A program made the translations under genes and the position numbers. The notes under the pieces were generated by a model, which saw only the letters and a list, made by a program, of their open reading frames with translations, ran no database searches and was not told the DNA's origin. From assembly GCA_041398785.1 (NCBI GenBank), contig JAWKUA010000017.1, positions 62,001 to 126,000 of the forward strand: DNA of 64,000 nt, in the 5' to 3' direction. Shown here piece after piece: positions 18,314 to 27,950 of this stretch (position 1 is the stretch's first letter; every line of letters begins with the position of its first letter). Source of the stretch: Planctomycetaceae bacterium. Lineage in GTDB: Bacteria > Planctomycetota > Planctomycetia > Planctomycetales > Planctomycetaceae.

Positions 18314-19744
18314 ATGGCTTCCACAGGTTTTCGTCACGGACAATTCCCGTGTGGTCGAATCGCGAGCGCACTCAGCCGACGCGAATGGCTGTCTCGCGCG
18401 GGCGGCGGAGCGGGCATGGTTGCGCTGGCGTCGATGCTCGGACAACAGCGGCTGCTGGCCGATCAGCAGCACGCCAATCCGCTGGCTCCGCGTGAAGGAC
18501 ATTTTCCCGCGAAGGCAAAGGCCGTGATCTGGCTGTTCATGGAAGGTGCTCCCAGCGCTGTCGACATCTTTGATCCCAAACCCGAATTGACAAAACGCGA
18601 CGGACAGACGACGGACATTCAGGCATTCTTCGGCAACCCGGGACCGCTGATGAAGTCGCCGTTTTCGTTTCAGCAGTACGGAGACTGCGGGCAGTGGGTT
18701 TGTGAAAAATACACCAGCGTTGCCCGGCACGTGGACAAGCTGGCGTTCATCAAGTCGTGCTACAGCCAGTCCAACGATCATGTGCCGGCGATTTATCAGA
18801 TCAACAGCGGCCTGGCTCGACCCGGCTTCCCGACCGCCGGAGCCTGGATCACGTACGGACTGGGAACCGTCAATCAGAATCTGCCGGGCTATGTCGTGAT
18901 GGGAAACACCAAAGGCGCGAAGGGCGGGCCTCACAACTGGGGCTCCGGATTTTTGCCGACGACTTTTCAGGGCACACTGTTTCGTTCGCAGGGAACACCC
19001 ATTCTGAACCTGAATCGCCAGCCGCGAGTCACCGCCGAAGATCAGCGGGCTCAGCTTGATTTCATGGCCGCGCTCAACGACCAGCACCTGTCGCGACAAA
19101 ACGGCGACGTTGAGTTTGCCGACCGCATGCAGTCGTTTGAACTGGCGTTTCGAATGCAGACCGAAGCCACCCGCGTGGTCGATCTGTCGCAGGAAACGCA
19201 GGCGACTCACGCGATGTACGGCATCGACAATCCGAAATCGCGTTCGTACGGGTCGAAGTGCCTGATGGCGCGGCGGCTGGTCGAAAGCGGAGTCCGCTTT
19301 GTGCAGGTTTACAGCGACGGCGAATGGGATGCTCACAGCAATCTGACTCAGAACCACACCGATCACTGCGCCGCGACGGACGTGCCGGTCGCCGGATTGC
19401 TGACCGATCTGCAGGAACGCGGACTGCTGGATTCGACGCTGGTGATCTGGGGTGGTGAATTCGGACGAATGCCGATTTCACAAAACGGCAACGGTCGCGA
19501 TCACAACCCCAACGGCTTCCTGCAATGGATGGCTGGTGCCGGCGTGAAGGGCGGCGTCAGTTACGGCGAAACGGATGAAATCGGTTACGCGGCGGTCGAA
19601 AACCGAGTCAGCGTGAACGACCTGCACGCCACGATGCTGCACCTGCTGGGAATCGACCACGAACGGCTGACGTGGTTCCACAACGGCCGCAACTTCCGAC
19701 TGACCGATGTCGCCGGTGAGGTGATTCGGGAGATCCTTGCTTAA
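18314..19744 (+). CDS. DUF1501 family protein, Tat-type signal
   Basis: The 476-residue protein starts with a twin-arginine-like signal (SRREWLSRAGGGAGMVALASM, residues ~21-41). It continues with DUF1501 hallmarks: VIWLFMEGAPSAVDIFDPKP, the conserved WDAH-type block (GEWDAHSNL), the VIWGGEFGRMP motif and a C-terminal ATMLHLLGIDHERLT. DUF1501 proteins are alkaline-phosphatase/sulfatase-fold relatives of unknown activity, typically encoded next to PSCyt/DUF1549/DUF1553 genes, as here (11-base gap). The length is normal and no damage is seen. Confidence 0.92.
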   Translation: MASTGFRHGQFPCGRIASALSRREWLSRAGGGAGMVALASMLGQQRLLADQQHANPLAPREGHFPAKAKAVIWLFMEGAPSAVDIFDPKPELTKRDGQTTDIQAFFGNPGPLMKSPFSFQQYGDCGQWVCEKYTSVARHVDKLAFIKSCYSQSNDHVPAIYQINSGLARPGFPTAGAWITYGLGTVNQNLPGYVVMGNTKGAKGGPHNWGSGFLPTTFQGTLFRSQGTPILNLNRQPRVTAEDQRAQLDFMAALNDQHLSRQNGDVEFADRMQSFELAFRMQTEATRVVDLSQETQATHAMYGIDNPKSRSYGSKCLMARRLVESGVRFVQVYSDGEWDAHSNLTQNHTDHCAATDVPVAGLLTDLQERGLLDSTLVIWGGEFGRMPISQNGNGRDHNPNGFLQWMAGAGVKGGVSYGETDEIGYAAVENRVSVNDLHATMLHLLGIDHERLTWFHNGRNFRLTDVAGEVIREILA

Positions 19745-19758
19745 CATCCGGTACTTCC

Positions 19759-20764
19759 ATGTCGCTGCACATCCCGACGATCGACGACGTTCTTAAGGCC
19801 GAACCGCGAATCCGGCCGCACGTATCTCCCGCGCCGCTGATTCGGTCCTACGCCCTGGAAAAGGAACTCGGGCTTAGCGCCGATCGCCGCGTCTGGATCA
19901 AGGACTACGGCTGGACCCCGGTGGGATCGTTCAAACTGATGGGAGGCCCTCAACTGGATGGCCGCTCATCAGGACGAAATCGGTGACCGCCCCGTCGCCG
20001 CCCATTCGTCGGGAAATTTTGCTTCGGGAATCGCGTATGCCGGCATGCGGTTCGGCAAGGCGTCATCATCGTGATGCCCGAAACCGCGCGCAGGTTAAAT
20101 TCGAACTCACGCGATCCTTCGGGCGCGGAAATCCGCACCTACGACATTTCCACCGACCATCAGACTCACGCCCGAGACCGCATCACGAAGGAAATCGCTG
20201 AACAGGAACGCGGCGTCGAGGCGTCTCCCTACGACGATCCGCATGTGATCGCCGGCAACGGAGTCGCGGCCGTTGATGGTGCGGGAACTGCGTGCTCAGG
20301 ACCGCGCCATTTCCCATTTCGTCTGCCAGGTCAGCGGCGGAGGACTGATGGCCGGGCAGGTGCTGTCCATCGCCGAAGGATTCCCGGACGCAGCGATGAT
20401 CGGAGTCGAACCGGCCGGCGCCGACGATTTCGGTCAGTCACACGCCGCGGGCCGACGCATGCGCATCGATCGACCCTCCAGTATCTGCGACGGACTGTTG
20501 TCGTACGATGTCGGCGAACACAACTGGCCGATTCTGCTCCGGTATGTCAGACAGGCCGTCGCCGTGCCGGATCTCGACACGCAGTCCGCCATGAAGTGGC
20601 TGTACCAACACCACGGTCTGAGAACGGAACCGTCCGGAGCCATCACGACCGCCGCGCTGCTGACGGGAAGGATTGATCCGTCCGGCGCTGGCGACATCGT
20701 GATCGTTCTCAGCGGCCGCAACGCTGATGAGTCAGCGTTCCGAAACTGGATCGATGCCGTGTAA
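19759..20764 (+). pseudogene. Threonine/serine dehydratase-like PLP enzyme, broken by several indels
   Basis: The encoded pieces together form a fold-type II PLP enzyme of the threonine dehydratase / serine racemase family. The PLP lysine is Lys59 (GSFKLMG), followed by SSGNFASGIAYAGMRFGK, a VMPETA block and the glycine-rich VSGGGLMAG. No single frame is open. Shifts are needed near 19943 (an extra G; GALNWMAAHQ is then restored), near 20060 (a missing base before VIIVMPETA), a compensating pair at about 20088-20132, and another near 20272. At least five indels in 1 kb is far above the background in adjoining genes. It may be a decaying gene or a poorly sequenced patch. It begins 14 bases after the DUF1501 gene. 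Confidence 0.8.
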
Positions 20765-20791
20765 CTGTCCGCGTCACTCAAGCCAGGCAGG

Positions 20792-21976
20792 TCACGCCAG
20801 ACCCGCGTCAAACGGAAATGCGGGCGACACAGAATTGTCAGCGACCAGAGGTTCCGAATGCTTTCGGATCGCGGCGTCGCAGACGGCATAACCCCAGTTC
20901 ATCAGTTGCTGCTGCAGCCTGACGGGAGTCTTCTTCAGCCGTGTCGGCGTATTTGCCAGATTCAAAGTCTGATCCGCCGGCGCAGGAAGTGAATTCGCCA
21001 GTTGATAGTTGTCGATGTCCGTGCGAATGCCCCAGTACGCTCCGTTACGTGTGCCGTTGATGAACGAATCGATCAGTTGCCGTTTTCGAAGACTGCGGAC
21101 CTGATTGTCGACGATGTCCAGAATGCGTTTTGAATGCCGAGCCCAGTCGCCGTCCGGTTCCGGTTCGGGCTGCATCTGTCCGCCGCCGTCGCTGACAAGG
21201 ATCGTGCGGTATCGCTTCCAGACCGGTTCCAGGCCAAGGTTGTCGTAGACTCCGCCATCCGTCAGCACCAGCGTGTCGGTGTACGGCTCGTGCTGCAGTT
21301 CCAGGCTGGCGTCGACTTCAAAGTCACTGGGATCCACGTCGATCTCCGTCGGCGACAGAAATGGCGGAAACGCGGACGACGCAGCCACCGCCTGAGCCAG
21401 ACTGATCTTCGGATTGTGAATCAGGCCGACTCGATAGTCGGCCAGGTACGGTCGCGACATGCGGACCAGCGATCCGGTTTGAACACTGGTCGCGTTGAAC
21501 ACGAACCGCGGACCCTGTGCGTCGGTGGGCAGATCCTGCAGCGTGGCGTCACCAAACAGCACATTCTGATAGTGGCCCACGACGCGGTCGCTCACGCTTC
21601 CCGGCAACAGCACGCCACTCAGAACCGAACCGGTATCGACGTTCGTCTTCGCCATTTTCTGCAGCGGCCCGATGACCAGTTCGGAGAGTCTTGCCGTTCG
21701 ACCATTCGCGTCGAACTGCAGCCGGTTCCAGTTCAGACCCAGCACGCCGGCCACGATTGACCCGCCGGAGACACTGGAGACTCGCGCAAGTTTCGGCAGC
21801 AGACCCATTTCGTTCAGCCGGATCAATGCACCGGCGTGGAACAGCATCGCCCGGTAACCTCCGCCGGACAGGCACAGCGCCATGCCGTCTTCGGGCTCAC
21901 GTCGCTGTTCGTCGTCCCGCAGCTGTGCCGGTTCGCGACCCGCAGGCTGCACTTGATCATTCGCCGATTTTGCCAT
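20792..21976 (-). CDS. Patatin-like phospholipase
   Basis: The 394-residue protein carries the patatin signature: an oxyanion-hole glycine run (LSGGGYRAMLFHAGAL, residues 36-51), the nucleophile Ser70 in SSVSGGS (a variant of G-x-S-x-G) and the catalytic aspartate Asp240 in LTDGGVYDN. No signal peptide or membrane span is evident, so it is probably a cytoplasmic or injected lipid acyl hydrolase. The ATG at 21976 was chosen because AGGAGA lies seven bases upstream; the open frame continues to 22027. It is convergent with the dehydratase-like gene and follows the leucine-rich-repeat-like gene on the same strand. Confidence 0.92.
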   Translation of the reverse strand: MAKSANDQVQPAGREPAQLRDDEQRREPEDGMALCLSGGGYRAMLFHAGALIRLNEMGLLPKLARVSSVSGGSIVAGVLGLNWNRLQFDANGRTARLSELVIGPLQKMAKTNVDTGSVLSGVLLPGSVSDRVVGHYQNVLFGDATLQDLPTDAQGPRFVFNATSVQTGSLVRMSRPYLADYRVGLIHNPKISLAQAVAASSAFPPFLSPTEIDVDPSDFEVDASLELQHEPYTDTLVLTDGGVYDNLGLEPVWKRYRTILVSDGGGQMQPEPEPDGDWARHSKRILDIVDNQVRSLRKRQLIDSFINGTRNGAYWGIRTDIDNYQLANSLPAPADQTLNLANTPTRLKKTPVRLQQQLMNWGYAVCDAAIRKHSEPLVADNSVSPAFPFDAGLA

Positions 21977-22308
21977 GATGAATTCTCCTGTGCGGAAAGT
22001 TGAAGCGTGCGATCCCGACCGGAACACTCCGCCGACGCTGAACGCCGAAGCGCCGAACGAAGCCAGCGGACTTTACTTCTCCGCCTGATTCCGATCTCGA
22101 CGCAGTTCGTTGCACTGTGGGCATCAGACTGCAACTCACGTTCCGGTCATCATACTCTGGAATCGCAACGGACGAACCCACGCGGCCCGGAATGTCGTCG
22201 GCGGTCGTTTCGCTTCAGCCCGTTCCAAGACCTCCGCGCACGGATTGCGATCGCGCGTGCCGGATCGGACCACGTGCCACAACCTCAGACCTAAATTCGC
22301 GCCACGTG
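21977..22308. other. Intergenic region upstream of the patatin gene
   Basis: Apart from the AGGAGA ribosome-binding site at about 21984-21989, nothing specific was recognised. It presumably holds the patatin promoter. Confidence 0.4.
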
Positions 22309-23253
22309 TCATCTGGAGTTTCCGGGACGTGATACCATGCGAAATCGACGTTGCTCGTCCGACGACTGCGCAAAGACACGGCATGACACGTCGAACTGCT
22401 TCAGCCGCTGCAGTTCGGCTTCGGTAAACGGGACATCCAGCAGCGTCATGGATATCAGAGAATTCGCCTGAATCAGTTGTTCCAGCACCGGCAGACTCGA
22501 GGACGACACGTCTTCACCCTGAATCACAACGCCGGCAATCAGTTTCAACTGCAGCAGTCGCGATATGGAGTCATCATCGGCGTCGTACAGGCCAAACCAC
22601 GACAACGGCCTGTTCGCTTGAATCGCGGCAATGCTGGCGGCTGTCAGTTGCCCGGAATGAAGCTCCAGGCCACCGATTCTGGTGCCTGCAGGCGTCTGCA
22701 GAAGTTGTGAAATTGCGGCATCGGAAACTCTGGTCCGCGCCACGGACAGGACTGCTCCAGCGGAGAATCGCAACTTTGCGATGGTGCCCATTGACGCGTC
22801 AGTGATGGACGTGTCTGCGAGATCCAGGCGCCGAAATTCGCTGATACCGGTCAGCTCAGCGATGCCGGCGTCAGTCACACGCGGGTTGTTGATGGTGAGA
22901 TTCAGCGGCGCTAGTCGTTCCAGTCGAAAGCGCTGTTGTTTCAGCCAGGCGTCGGACACCCGTCCTGGTAAGAACAGAATCGTATCCTCGTTGCTGGTTC
23001 CGCCGCCTGCCAGGCTTCTGATGATTGACGCCATCGACGGTTCACCGCGGGATCGATAGTAGACACCGCCGGTGTCTTCCACGGGTATCGCAATGCCGCG
23101 AACCACTGACGTCCGATACAGCACGAACGAAACGAAGATCAGCACCAGGAAAACACAGATCGCCAGGATCCGTATCCGTCGATAACGGATCGCCCTTTCT
23201 GGCAGGTCTTTTCCGCAGACCCCAATCTCAGCACTTGGTGACGCGAGTTTCAT
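22309..23253 (-). CDS. Membrane-anchored leucine-rich-repeat-like protein
   Basis: From the ATG at 23253 the product is 314 residues. A single transmembrane segment (residues ~28-45, ILAICVFLVLIFVSFVLY) follows a basic N-terminus. The remainder contains repeats resembling ribonuclease-inhibitor-type leucine-rich repeats, for example NPRVTDAGIAEL and TSITDASMGTI, common in planctomycete surface proteins. The open frame extends to 23358, but the extension is not protein-like, so the internal start is preferred; no clear ribosome-binding site separates the options. The function is unknown, presumably protein-protein contact at the envelope. Confidence 0.7.
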   Translation of the reverse strand: MKLASPSAEIGVCGKDLPERAIRYRRIRILAICVFLVLIFVSFVLYRTSVVRGIAIPVEDTGGVYYRSRGEPSMASIIRSLAGGGTSNEDTILFLPGRVSDAWLKQQRFRLERLAPLNLTINNPRVTDAGIAELTGISEFRRLDLADTSITDASMGTIAKLRFSAGAVLSVARTRVSDAAISQLLQTPAGTRIGGLELHSGQLTAASIAAIQANRPLSWFGLYDADDDSISRLLQLKLIAGVVIQGEDVSSSSLPVLEQLIQANSLISMTLLDVPFTEAELQRLKQFDVSCRVFAQSSDEQRRFRMVSRPGNSR

Positions 23254-23658
23254 AGACCCGATCCCGGCTGCTTTTCTGGTAAGAAATCCACAGCGGCACT
23301 CGCCGTACTGCACGGCGATTGCAACACCGTGCTCGCCGTGCTTTGACGTCGCCATCATGCATGTTGACGGCCGTGTTACCTTGAATCAAGCAACGGTCCT
23401 CCCGCTGCAAGGCAGCGTGAAACCAACCCGATACCTCGCTCTCCCGCCGTTAAACGGGAGGGCGAAGTGAATGCCTGTGGTCGACTGGAAATCCTGACAT
23501 TACGCAAACAGGGATGTCGGAATGAGACCACTATTGCTTTCATCGGCAGGCATTGCTGACCCCGTACTTTCATCCGATTGAGGATGTCGCGGCATTTCTG
23601 TACAAGATTCGCCCAGCAAGCGTCATCCGACAACACGGAAGCCCGGAAACAACATCAC
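23254..23658. other. Divergent intergenic region with a small hairpin
   Basis: This stretch lies between the leucine-rich-repeat-like gene and coaB. A CTCCCG...CGGGAG hairpin sits at 23441-23460. It recalls the CCTCCCGC repeat family at 35.9-36.3 kb. Both promoters should be here, but no boxes were identified with confidence. Confidence 0.45.
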
Positions 23659-24282
23659 ATGCGAATTCTGCTGACCGCCGGACCGACTCGCGAGTATGTC
23701 GACGACGTGCGTTTTCTGTCCAACGCCAGCAGCGGCCGCATGGGATACGCGATTGCAGAAGCGGCGGTCGAGCGAGGTCACGAGGTCGTCCTGGTCACCG
23801 GACCGGTCGACCTGCCCGTTCCGCAGGGCGCGGAAGTTCATCACATTGAAACCACCGACCAGCTTCGGCAAACCTGCCTGGCGATTTTTCCTTCGTGTGA
23901 CGGAGTCATCGCGACAGCCGCCGTCTGCGACTATCGCCCGCGCGAACGCGTCGCCGGAAAGATCACCAAGACCGGGCAGCCGATCATTCTGGAACTGGTC
24001 GAAACGTCCGACGTGCTGGCCGAGCTGGGGAGCCAGAAGAACGGCCGCTGGATCGTCGGCTTCGCTCTGGAATCGCAGGATCCTCGCACGAACGCCATGC
24101 GAAAGCTGCGGATGAAGCACTGCGACTGCATTGTGCTGAACGACACGTCAGCGATTTCGTCGCTGCGAAACAGCGTCGAAATCCTCAGCCCCGACGCCGA
24201 AACCATGGCGGAATTTTCCGGCCTGAAGACGGACATCGCCCGCCGATTGATGGAATTCATCGAAGACCGAATCGTCAACTGA
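23659..24282 (+). CDS. coaB: Phosphopantothenate-cysteine ligase, stand-alone CoaB
   Basis: The 207-residue protein corresponds to the CoaB half of bacterial CoaBC, which joins cysteine to 4'-phosphopantothenate in coenzyme A synthesis. Typical features are ILLTAGPTREYVDDVRFLSNASSGRMG, VTGPVDLP, AAVCDYRP, the KITK segment and VGFALES. No flavoprotein CoaC decarboxylase domain is attached; that activity must be encoded elsewhere. The ATG at 23659 begins directly at the first beta strand; the frame is open back to 23578. The flavoprotein oxidase gene starts 15 bases downstream, so the two are likely co-transcribed. Confidence 0.9.
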   Translation: MRILLTAGPTREYVDDVRFLSNASSGRMGYAIAEAAVERGHEVVLVTGPVDLPVPQGAEVHHIETTDQLRQTCLAIFPSCDGVIATAAVCDYRPRERVAGKITKTGQPIILELVETSDVLAELGSQKNGRWIVGFALESQDPRTNAMRKLRMKHCDCIVLNDTSAISSLRNSVEILSPDAETMAEFSGLKTDIARRLMEFIEDRIVN

Positions 24283-24297
24283 ACGCGCAGGGCTGGA

Positions 24298-25431
24298 ATG
24301 ATCTACGACGTCATTGTCATCGGAACCGGCGGCATCGGCAGTGCGGTGCTGTACGAGCTTGCTCGCCGGGGAGCGAACGTGCTGGGACTGGACCGGTTTC
24401 CTCCCGGCCACAATCGCGGCAGTTCTCACGGTCAATCGCGAATCATCCGGCGGTCGTACTTCGAACATCCCGATTACGTCCCGCTGCTGCACGAAGCCTA
24501 TCGACTGTGGGACGAATTCTGCGAACGCCGTTTCGCGAACCTGCTGCATCGAACGGGGCTGCTTTACAGCGGGCAGCCAAACGGCGCGGTGATTCAGGGA
24601 GTCCTGAACAGTGCGAAGCAGCATCGGCTGACGGTCGAGCAACTTTCGCCGGCGGACGCCGCGGCTCGCTTTCCGGGATTCCGACTTCCTGATGATTCCG
24701 CCGTGCTGTTCGAAGCTGACGCCGGATATCTGCTGGTGGAAGAATGCGTGAAGGCGTTCATCGAGGAAGCCACGCGATTTGGTGCCGAAGCGAAGCACGG
24801 CGAAACGGTCATCGAGTGGTTTGCCGATCCCGGTCGCGTCACCGTCCGCACGAACTCGCAAGCGTACAAAGCCGAACGGCTGGTCATCACCAGCGGCTGC
24901 TGGGCAAACGATCTGCTGGCGGACCTGAAGATTCCGCTGAAGGTGATTCTGAAGCACCTGCACTGGTTTGAACCGGACGACGATCGGTATTTCGAATCGA
25001 ACGGCTGTCCGTGCTTTTTCGTCGAAGCGCTGGACGGTTACTTCTACGGCTTTCCGACAGACGGCGTGAACGGAGTGAAGGTTGCCGAACACAGTGGCGG
25101 CGTGTTGATCCATGACCCGCTGACCATCGATCGGCGCGAGGATTCAGCCGACACGCAGCGGGTCAGCGAATTTCTGAAGCGACACCTTCCGGGAGTTTCC
25201 TCGCGCCGGCGGCTGCACGATGTGTGTTTCTACACCATGTCACCCGACGAACACTTCATCGTCGACCGTCATCCGCAACACGACAGCGTCTGCTTTGCCG
25301 CCGGAATGTCGGGACATGCATTCAAGTTCGCGTCGGTGCTGGGACGCGTCCTGGCGGAGCTGGCGATGGATGGGCAGCCGTCGCTGAATGTCGACTTCCT
25401 GAACCTGCGCCGGCCGGGACTGCAGCGCTGA
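24298..25431 (+). CDS. FAD-dependent oxidase of the sarcosine / N-methyltryptophan oxidase family
   Basis: The 377-residue flavoprotein starts with a dinucleotide-binding motif (VIVIGTGGIGSAVLYELARRG). It has the MSOX/SolA family segments GSSHGQSRIIRRSYFEHPDYVPL and, near the C-terminus, DVCFYTMSPDEHFIVDRHP. Cys310 there aligns with the cysteine that binds FAD covalently in monomeric sarcosine oxidase. Such enzymes oxidise N-methylated amino acids to release formaldehyde and the amine. The exact substrate is uncertain. It would feed one-carbon units or glycine toward the gcv system encoded elsewhere in the window, but that link is inference. The ATG lies 15 bases after coaB. Confidence 0.9.
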   Translation: MIYDVIVIGTGGIGSAVLYELARRGANVLGLDRFPPGHNRGSSHGQSRIIRRSYFEHPDYVPLLHEAYRLWDEFCERRFANLLHRTGLLYSGQPNGAVIQGVLNSAKQHRLTVEQLSPADAAARFPGFRLPDDSAVLFEADAGYLLVEECVKAFIEEATRFGAEAKHGETVIEWFADPGRVTVRTNSQAYKAERLVITSGCWANDLLADLKIPLKVILKHLHWFEPDDDRYFESNGCPCFFVEALDGYFYGFPTDGVNGVKVAEHSGGVLIHDPLTIDRREDSADTQRVSEFLKRHLPGVSSRRRLHDVCFYTMSPDEHFIVDRHPQHDSVCFAAGMSGHAFKFASVLGRVLAELAMDGQPSLNVDFLNLRRPGLQR

Positions 25432-25484
25432 CACCGCAAATCAGCCATCCGCGCGATCCGCTGACGGACGCAACAACGCGCGGA

Positions 25485-27136
25485 CTACGCGAAGAACTTC
25501 CTGATGGTCGCTTCGGGCAATGGTTTGGAAACCAGCGATCCGACAATCACGGCAACGGTCGATGCCAGCAGCATGGCCGTCACCGGCATGACTTCCAGCG
25601 GTTCCGATCCGATGGGGATGGCAAGCTGAAAGTCCAGATCACCGGAATTCACACCATGCACAAACAGCGCCAGCCACGTACCGGCGGCCGCGACAACACA
25701 GGCATACGCACCGAATTTTGTCAGCCGCTTCCAGTACAGCGACGCGAAGATCAGCGGAAACAGACTGGAAAATCCGCTGAAACACCAGACTCCCAGCGAA
25801 AACACATCGCCCAGTTGCATCATGCTGACGGAGTACGTCAACAGCACCACAGCGACAATAAACAGTCGTGTCACCAGCACCGTCGCTCTGTCGGACATCT
25901 GACCGCCGGAAGCAAAACGCTTGGCGATGTCGTTGGTAAACATTGTTCCGACGCACAGAAACTGGCTGTCCAGAGAACTCATAATCGCCGCCAGGACACC
26001 AGCCGACAGAAACGCTCCCAGCCATTTGCCGGACAAGCGGTCGGCCAGAAACGGCAGCACTTTGTTCTGGTCAGCGGCGGTGAATTTCGCCAGCGGAGGA
26101 ATGGCCGCCTGCGCCACGTCGGTCGTTGCCCAGATGCCCAGCAGCACACAGGGTACCCACACCAGCATGATGCACAGCGGATGAGCGACCACCGACAGCT
26201 TAAATGCATTGGCGCTTTTTGCTGTCAGCCAGTGCTGGAACAGGTGAGGAAACATTCCCACGGACAGCGGGATGAGCAGATACGAAACGAACTCCGACTT
26301 CGACATTTCGGCCCGAGTCGTCTTTGAAACATCCACCTTCGCGGAGATCGACTGCATCTTCGCGATCAGCCCGTCGCCGGTTCCCAGCGCGTTGGCGATC
26401 ACGAAAAATGTCACGATGCCCAGCACCATGAAGACCAGCGTCTGAAATGTGTTGGCCCATGCCGTGCCTCTCATACCGCCGAAGAAGACATAGATCAGCA
26501 CCACGACACAAATGATCGCTGCCCCCAGCCCGTGAGGAATCGCCCGACGGTTGGCGGCAGCACGCCTTTGCTCGGGTCATTGATGTCGATCAGCTTGCCG
26601 GTGAAGAATTCCGGAAACGCGCCCTTCGTGAACACGCTGACAACCGTTCCGGCTCCCATGATCCCCGTCATGATGTAGACGATCACCATCGCCACCAGAA
26701 TCGGAAACAGCACGAAGGAGATATTGCGGCTGTCCAGACGATCGCTGAAGTATTCAAGCTGCGTGGCGTAGCCGTACTTCTTTCCGAACTTCCACAACTT
26801 GACGCCCAGCACAAAGAAGCACAGTGAATGAATGATGCCGCTGGATGACGCCATCAGACCGTAAACGCCGATCCCGTGACTCCAGGATTCTCCCGTGGAA
26901 CCAATCAGCGCGAACGCGGTCATGGTCGTGCCGAACAGAGACATCAGCAGCATGAACGGGCCGATGGAATGGCTGGCCACCTGGAAGTCCTTGCCCGTTC
27001 CGGCAAACAGGCGGGACGAAAACAGTCCCAGCGCCAGCAGCAATCCCAGATAGCCAACGATGACCACGATAGCTGCCTGGCCGGAATTCAATCCTCCCGA
27101 AGCCGCGGCCGGTGCCTGTGCGAGAAGCAGGTTCAT
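25485..27136 (-). CDS. Sodium:solute symporter (SSS family), frameshifted
   Basis: The gene encodes a multi-pass SSS/SLC5 transporter. The first part (27136 down to about 26545) covers the N-terminal helices with SLFGTTMTAFALIGSTGESW. The second part (to 25485) contains FFGGMRGTAWANTFQ, MSSLDSQFLCVGTMFTNDI and later helices. The frame changes near 26545. Restoring one A (CCGCCAACCG to CCGCCAAACCG) gives VLPPNRRAIPHGLGAAIICV, joining both halves into a protein of about 550 residues. A strong Shine-Dalgarno (AAGGAGGTC) precedes the ATG at 27136. The small DUF3311 gene upstream overlaps by four bases. The substrate is unknown. The indel may be an assembly error. Confidence 0.88.
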
Positions 27137-27351
27137 GCCTGACCTCCTTCCGCGCCGTCGTCGGATTCATCCAGCGGCCAGGCGAATTTGGTGGCCAGAA
27201 ACCACGTGAACGCGGCAGCCATCGAAACTCCGGCGTGATAAGCCAGCCCGATCGGCACGATTCCGCCGACCAGTGTTGCGTCGTCCCAGTACCAGAAGTC
27301 CTGGTGCAGAATGATGAGCAGAACGACCAATGCCCAAACGGCAACTTTCAT
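27133..27351 (-). CDS. DUF3311 small membrane protein, symporter partner
   Basis: The 72-residue protein has two hydrophobic segments (residues ~1-15 and ~28-55) and the DUF3311-type sequence LHQDFWYWDD followed by PIGLAYHAGVSMAAAFTWFLATKFAWP. Genes of this family typically precede SSS transporter genes. Here the stop codon overlaps the symporter ATG (ATGA), and the symporter's Shine-Dalgarno lies inside this gene, so translation is very likely coupled. Confidence 0.85.
   Translation of the reverse strand: MKVAVWALVVLLIILHQDFWYWDDATLVGGIVPIGLAYHAGVSMAAAFTWFLATKFAWPLDESDDGAEGGQA
27141..27149 (-). promoter_or_regulatory. Strong Shine-Dalgarno for the symporter, inside the DUF3311 gene
   Basis: On the minus strand AAGGAGGTC stands four bases before the symporter ATG at 27136. 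It supports the chosen start and translational coupling with the overlapping upstream gene. Confidence 0.85.
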
Positions 27352-27950
27352 CGTGATGAATTCCCGGGGGACTGTCTGTAGGGTGAGACGTGTGGTCCGT
27401 CAGTCGTCGTTTGATGAATGCAGATCGGCAACCGATGTTCGGCAGGACGAGGCTCCCGCTGAGCCGCACGTGCCAACGGACGCCCGATGCGGCAACAGCA
27501 TGGCAGGAGAATCGCCCTGCCGATGACCGCACCTTTTTTATCCATCAATACTCGCTGACGAAGCACTGGCGGGGCAGGCTGACGTCACGTGGAAATCACC
27601 ACGCGGGCAGTCAGCTTAACCGGCACCGACAGCCAATCAAGCGACCCCGATCGATTCCCTCGGCCGAAAACCCCCACGCACCGTGAACCCGCACGATTCA
27701 TCCTGGGGCGTTCGGTCCGGCGCCGATTAAATCATTCAGGGAAGAACGGAAGCCCGCGCGCAACGGGTCGAATGAATGCCGACCGATCGTCGCAGGATCA
27801 CGACGATTCCACGGCCGCTGCGTTCCGTCCGGCTCGTCGTCAATTGCGAATGCGACCGCGCGAACACGCCAGACTCGCCCCGCGATCGCATTTCAGACGC
27901 CGCGAACGGACTTTGGCGAGAAGTTCGGGATCAGTGGTCCCGCCGGACGA
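27352..27950. other. Intergenic region, no gene recognised
   Basis: This ~600-base stretch separates the DUF3311 gene from the hydrolase-like gene (convergent only with non-coding DNA). It contains GACGAGGCTCCCGCTGAGCCGC (27439 onward), a partial copy of the repeat seen as an inverted pair at 58446-58522, and a T-run near 27534. Open frames here lack family resemblance. Confidence 0.5.

Noticed and set aside
26200..26580. Third open frame in the symporter region
   Set aside because: It is an off-frame reading of the symporter and is not needed once one base is restored.
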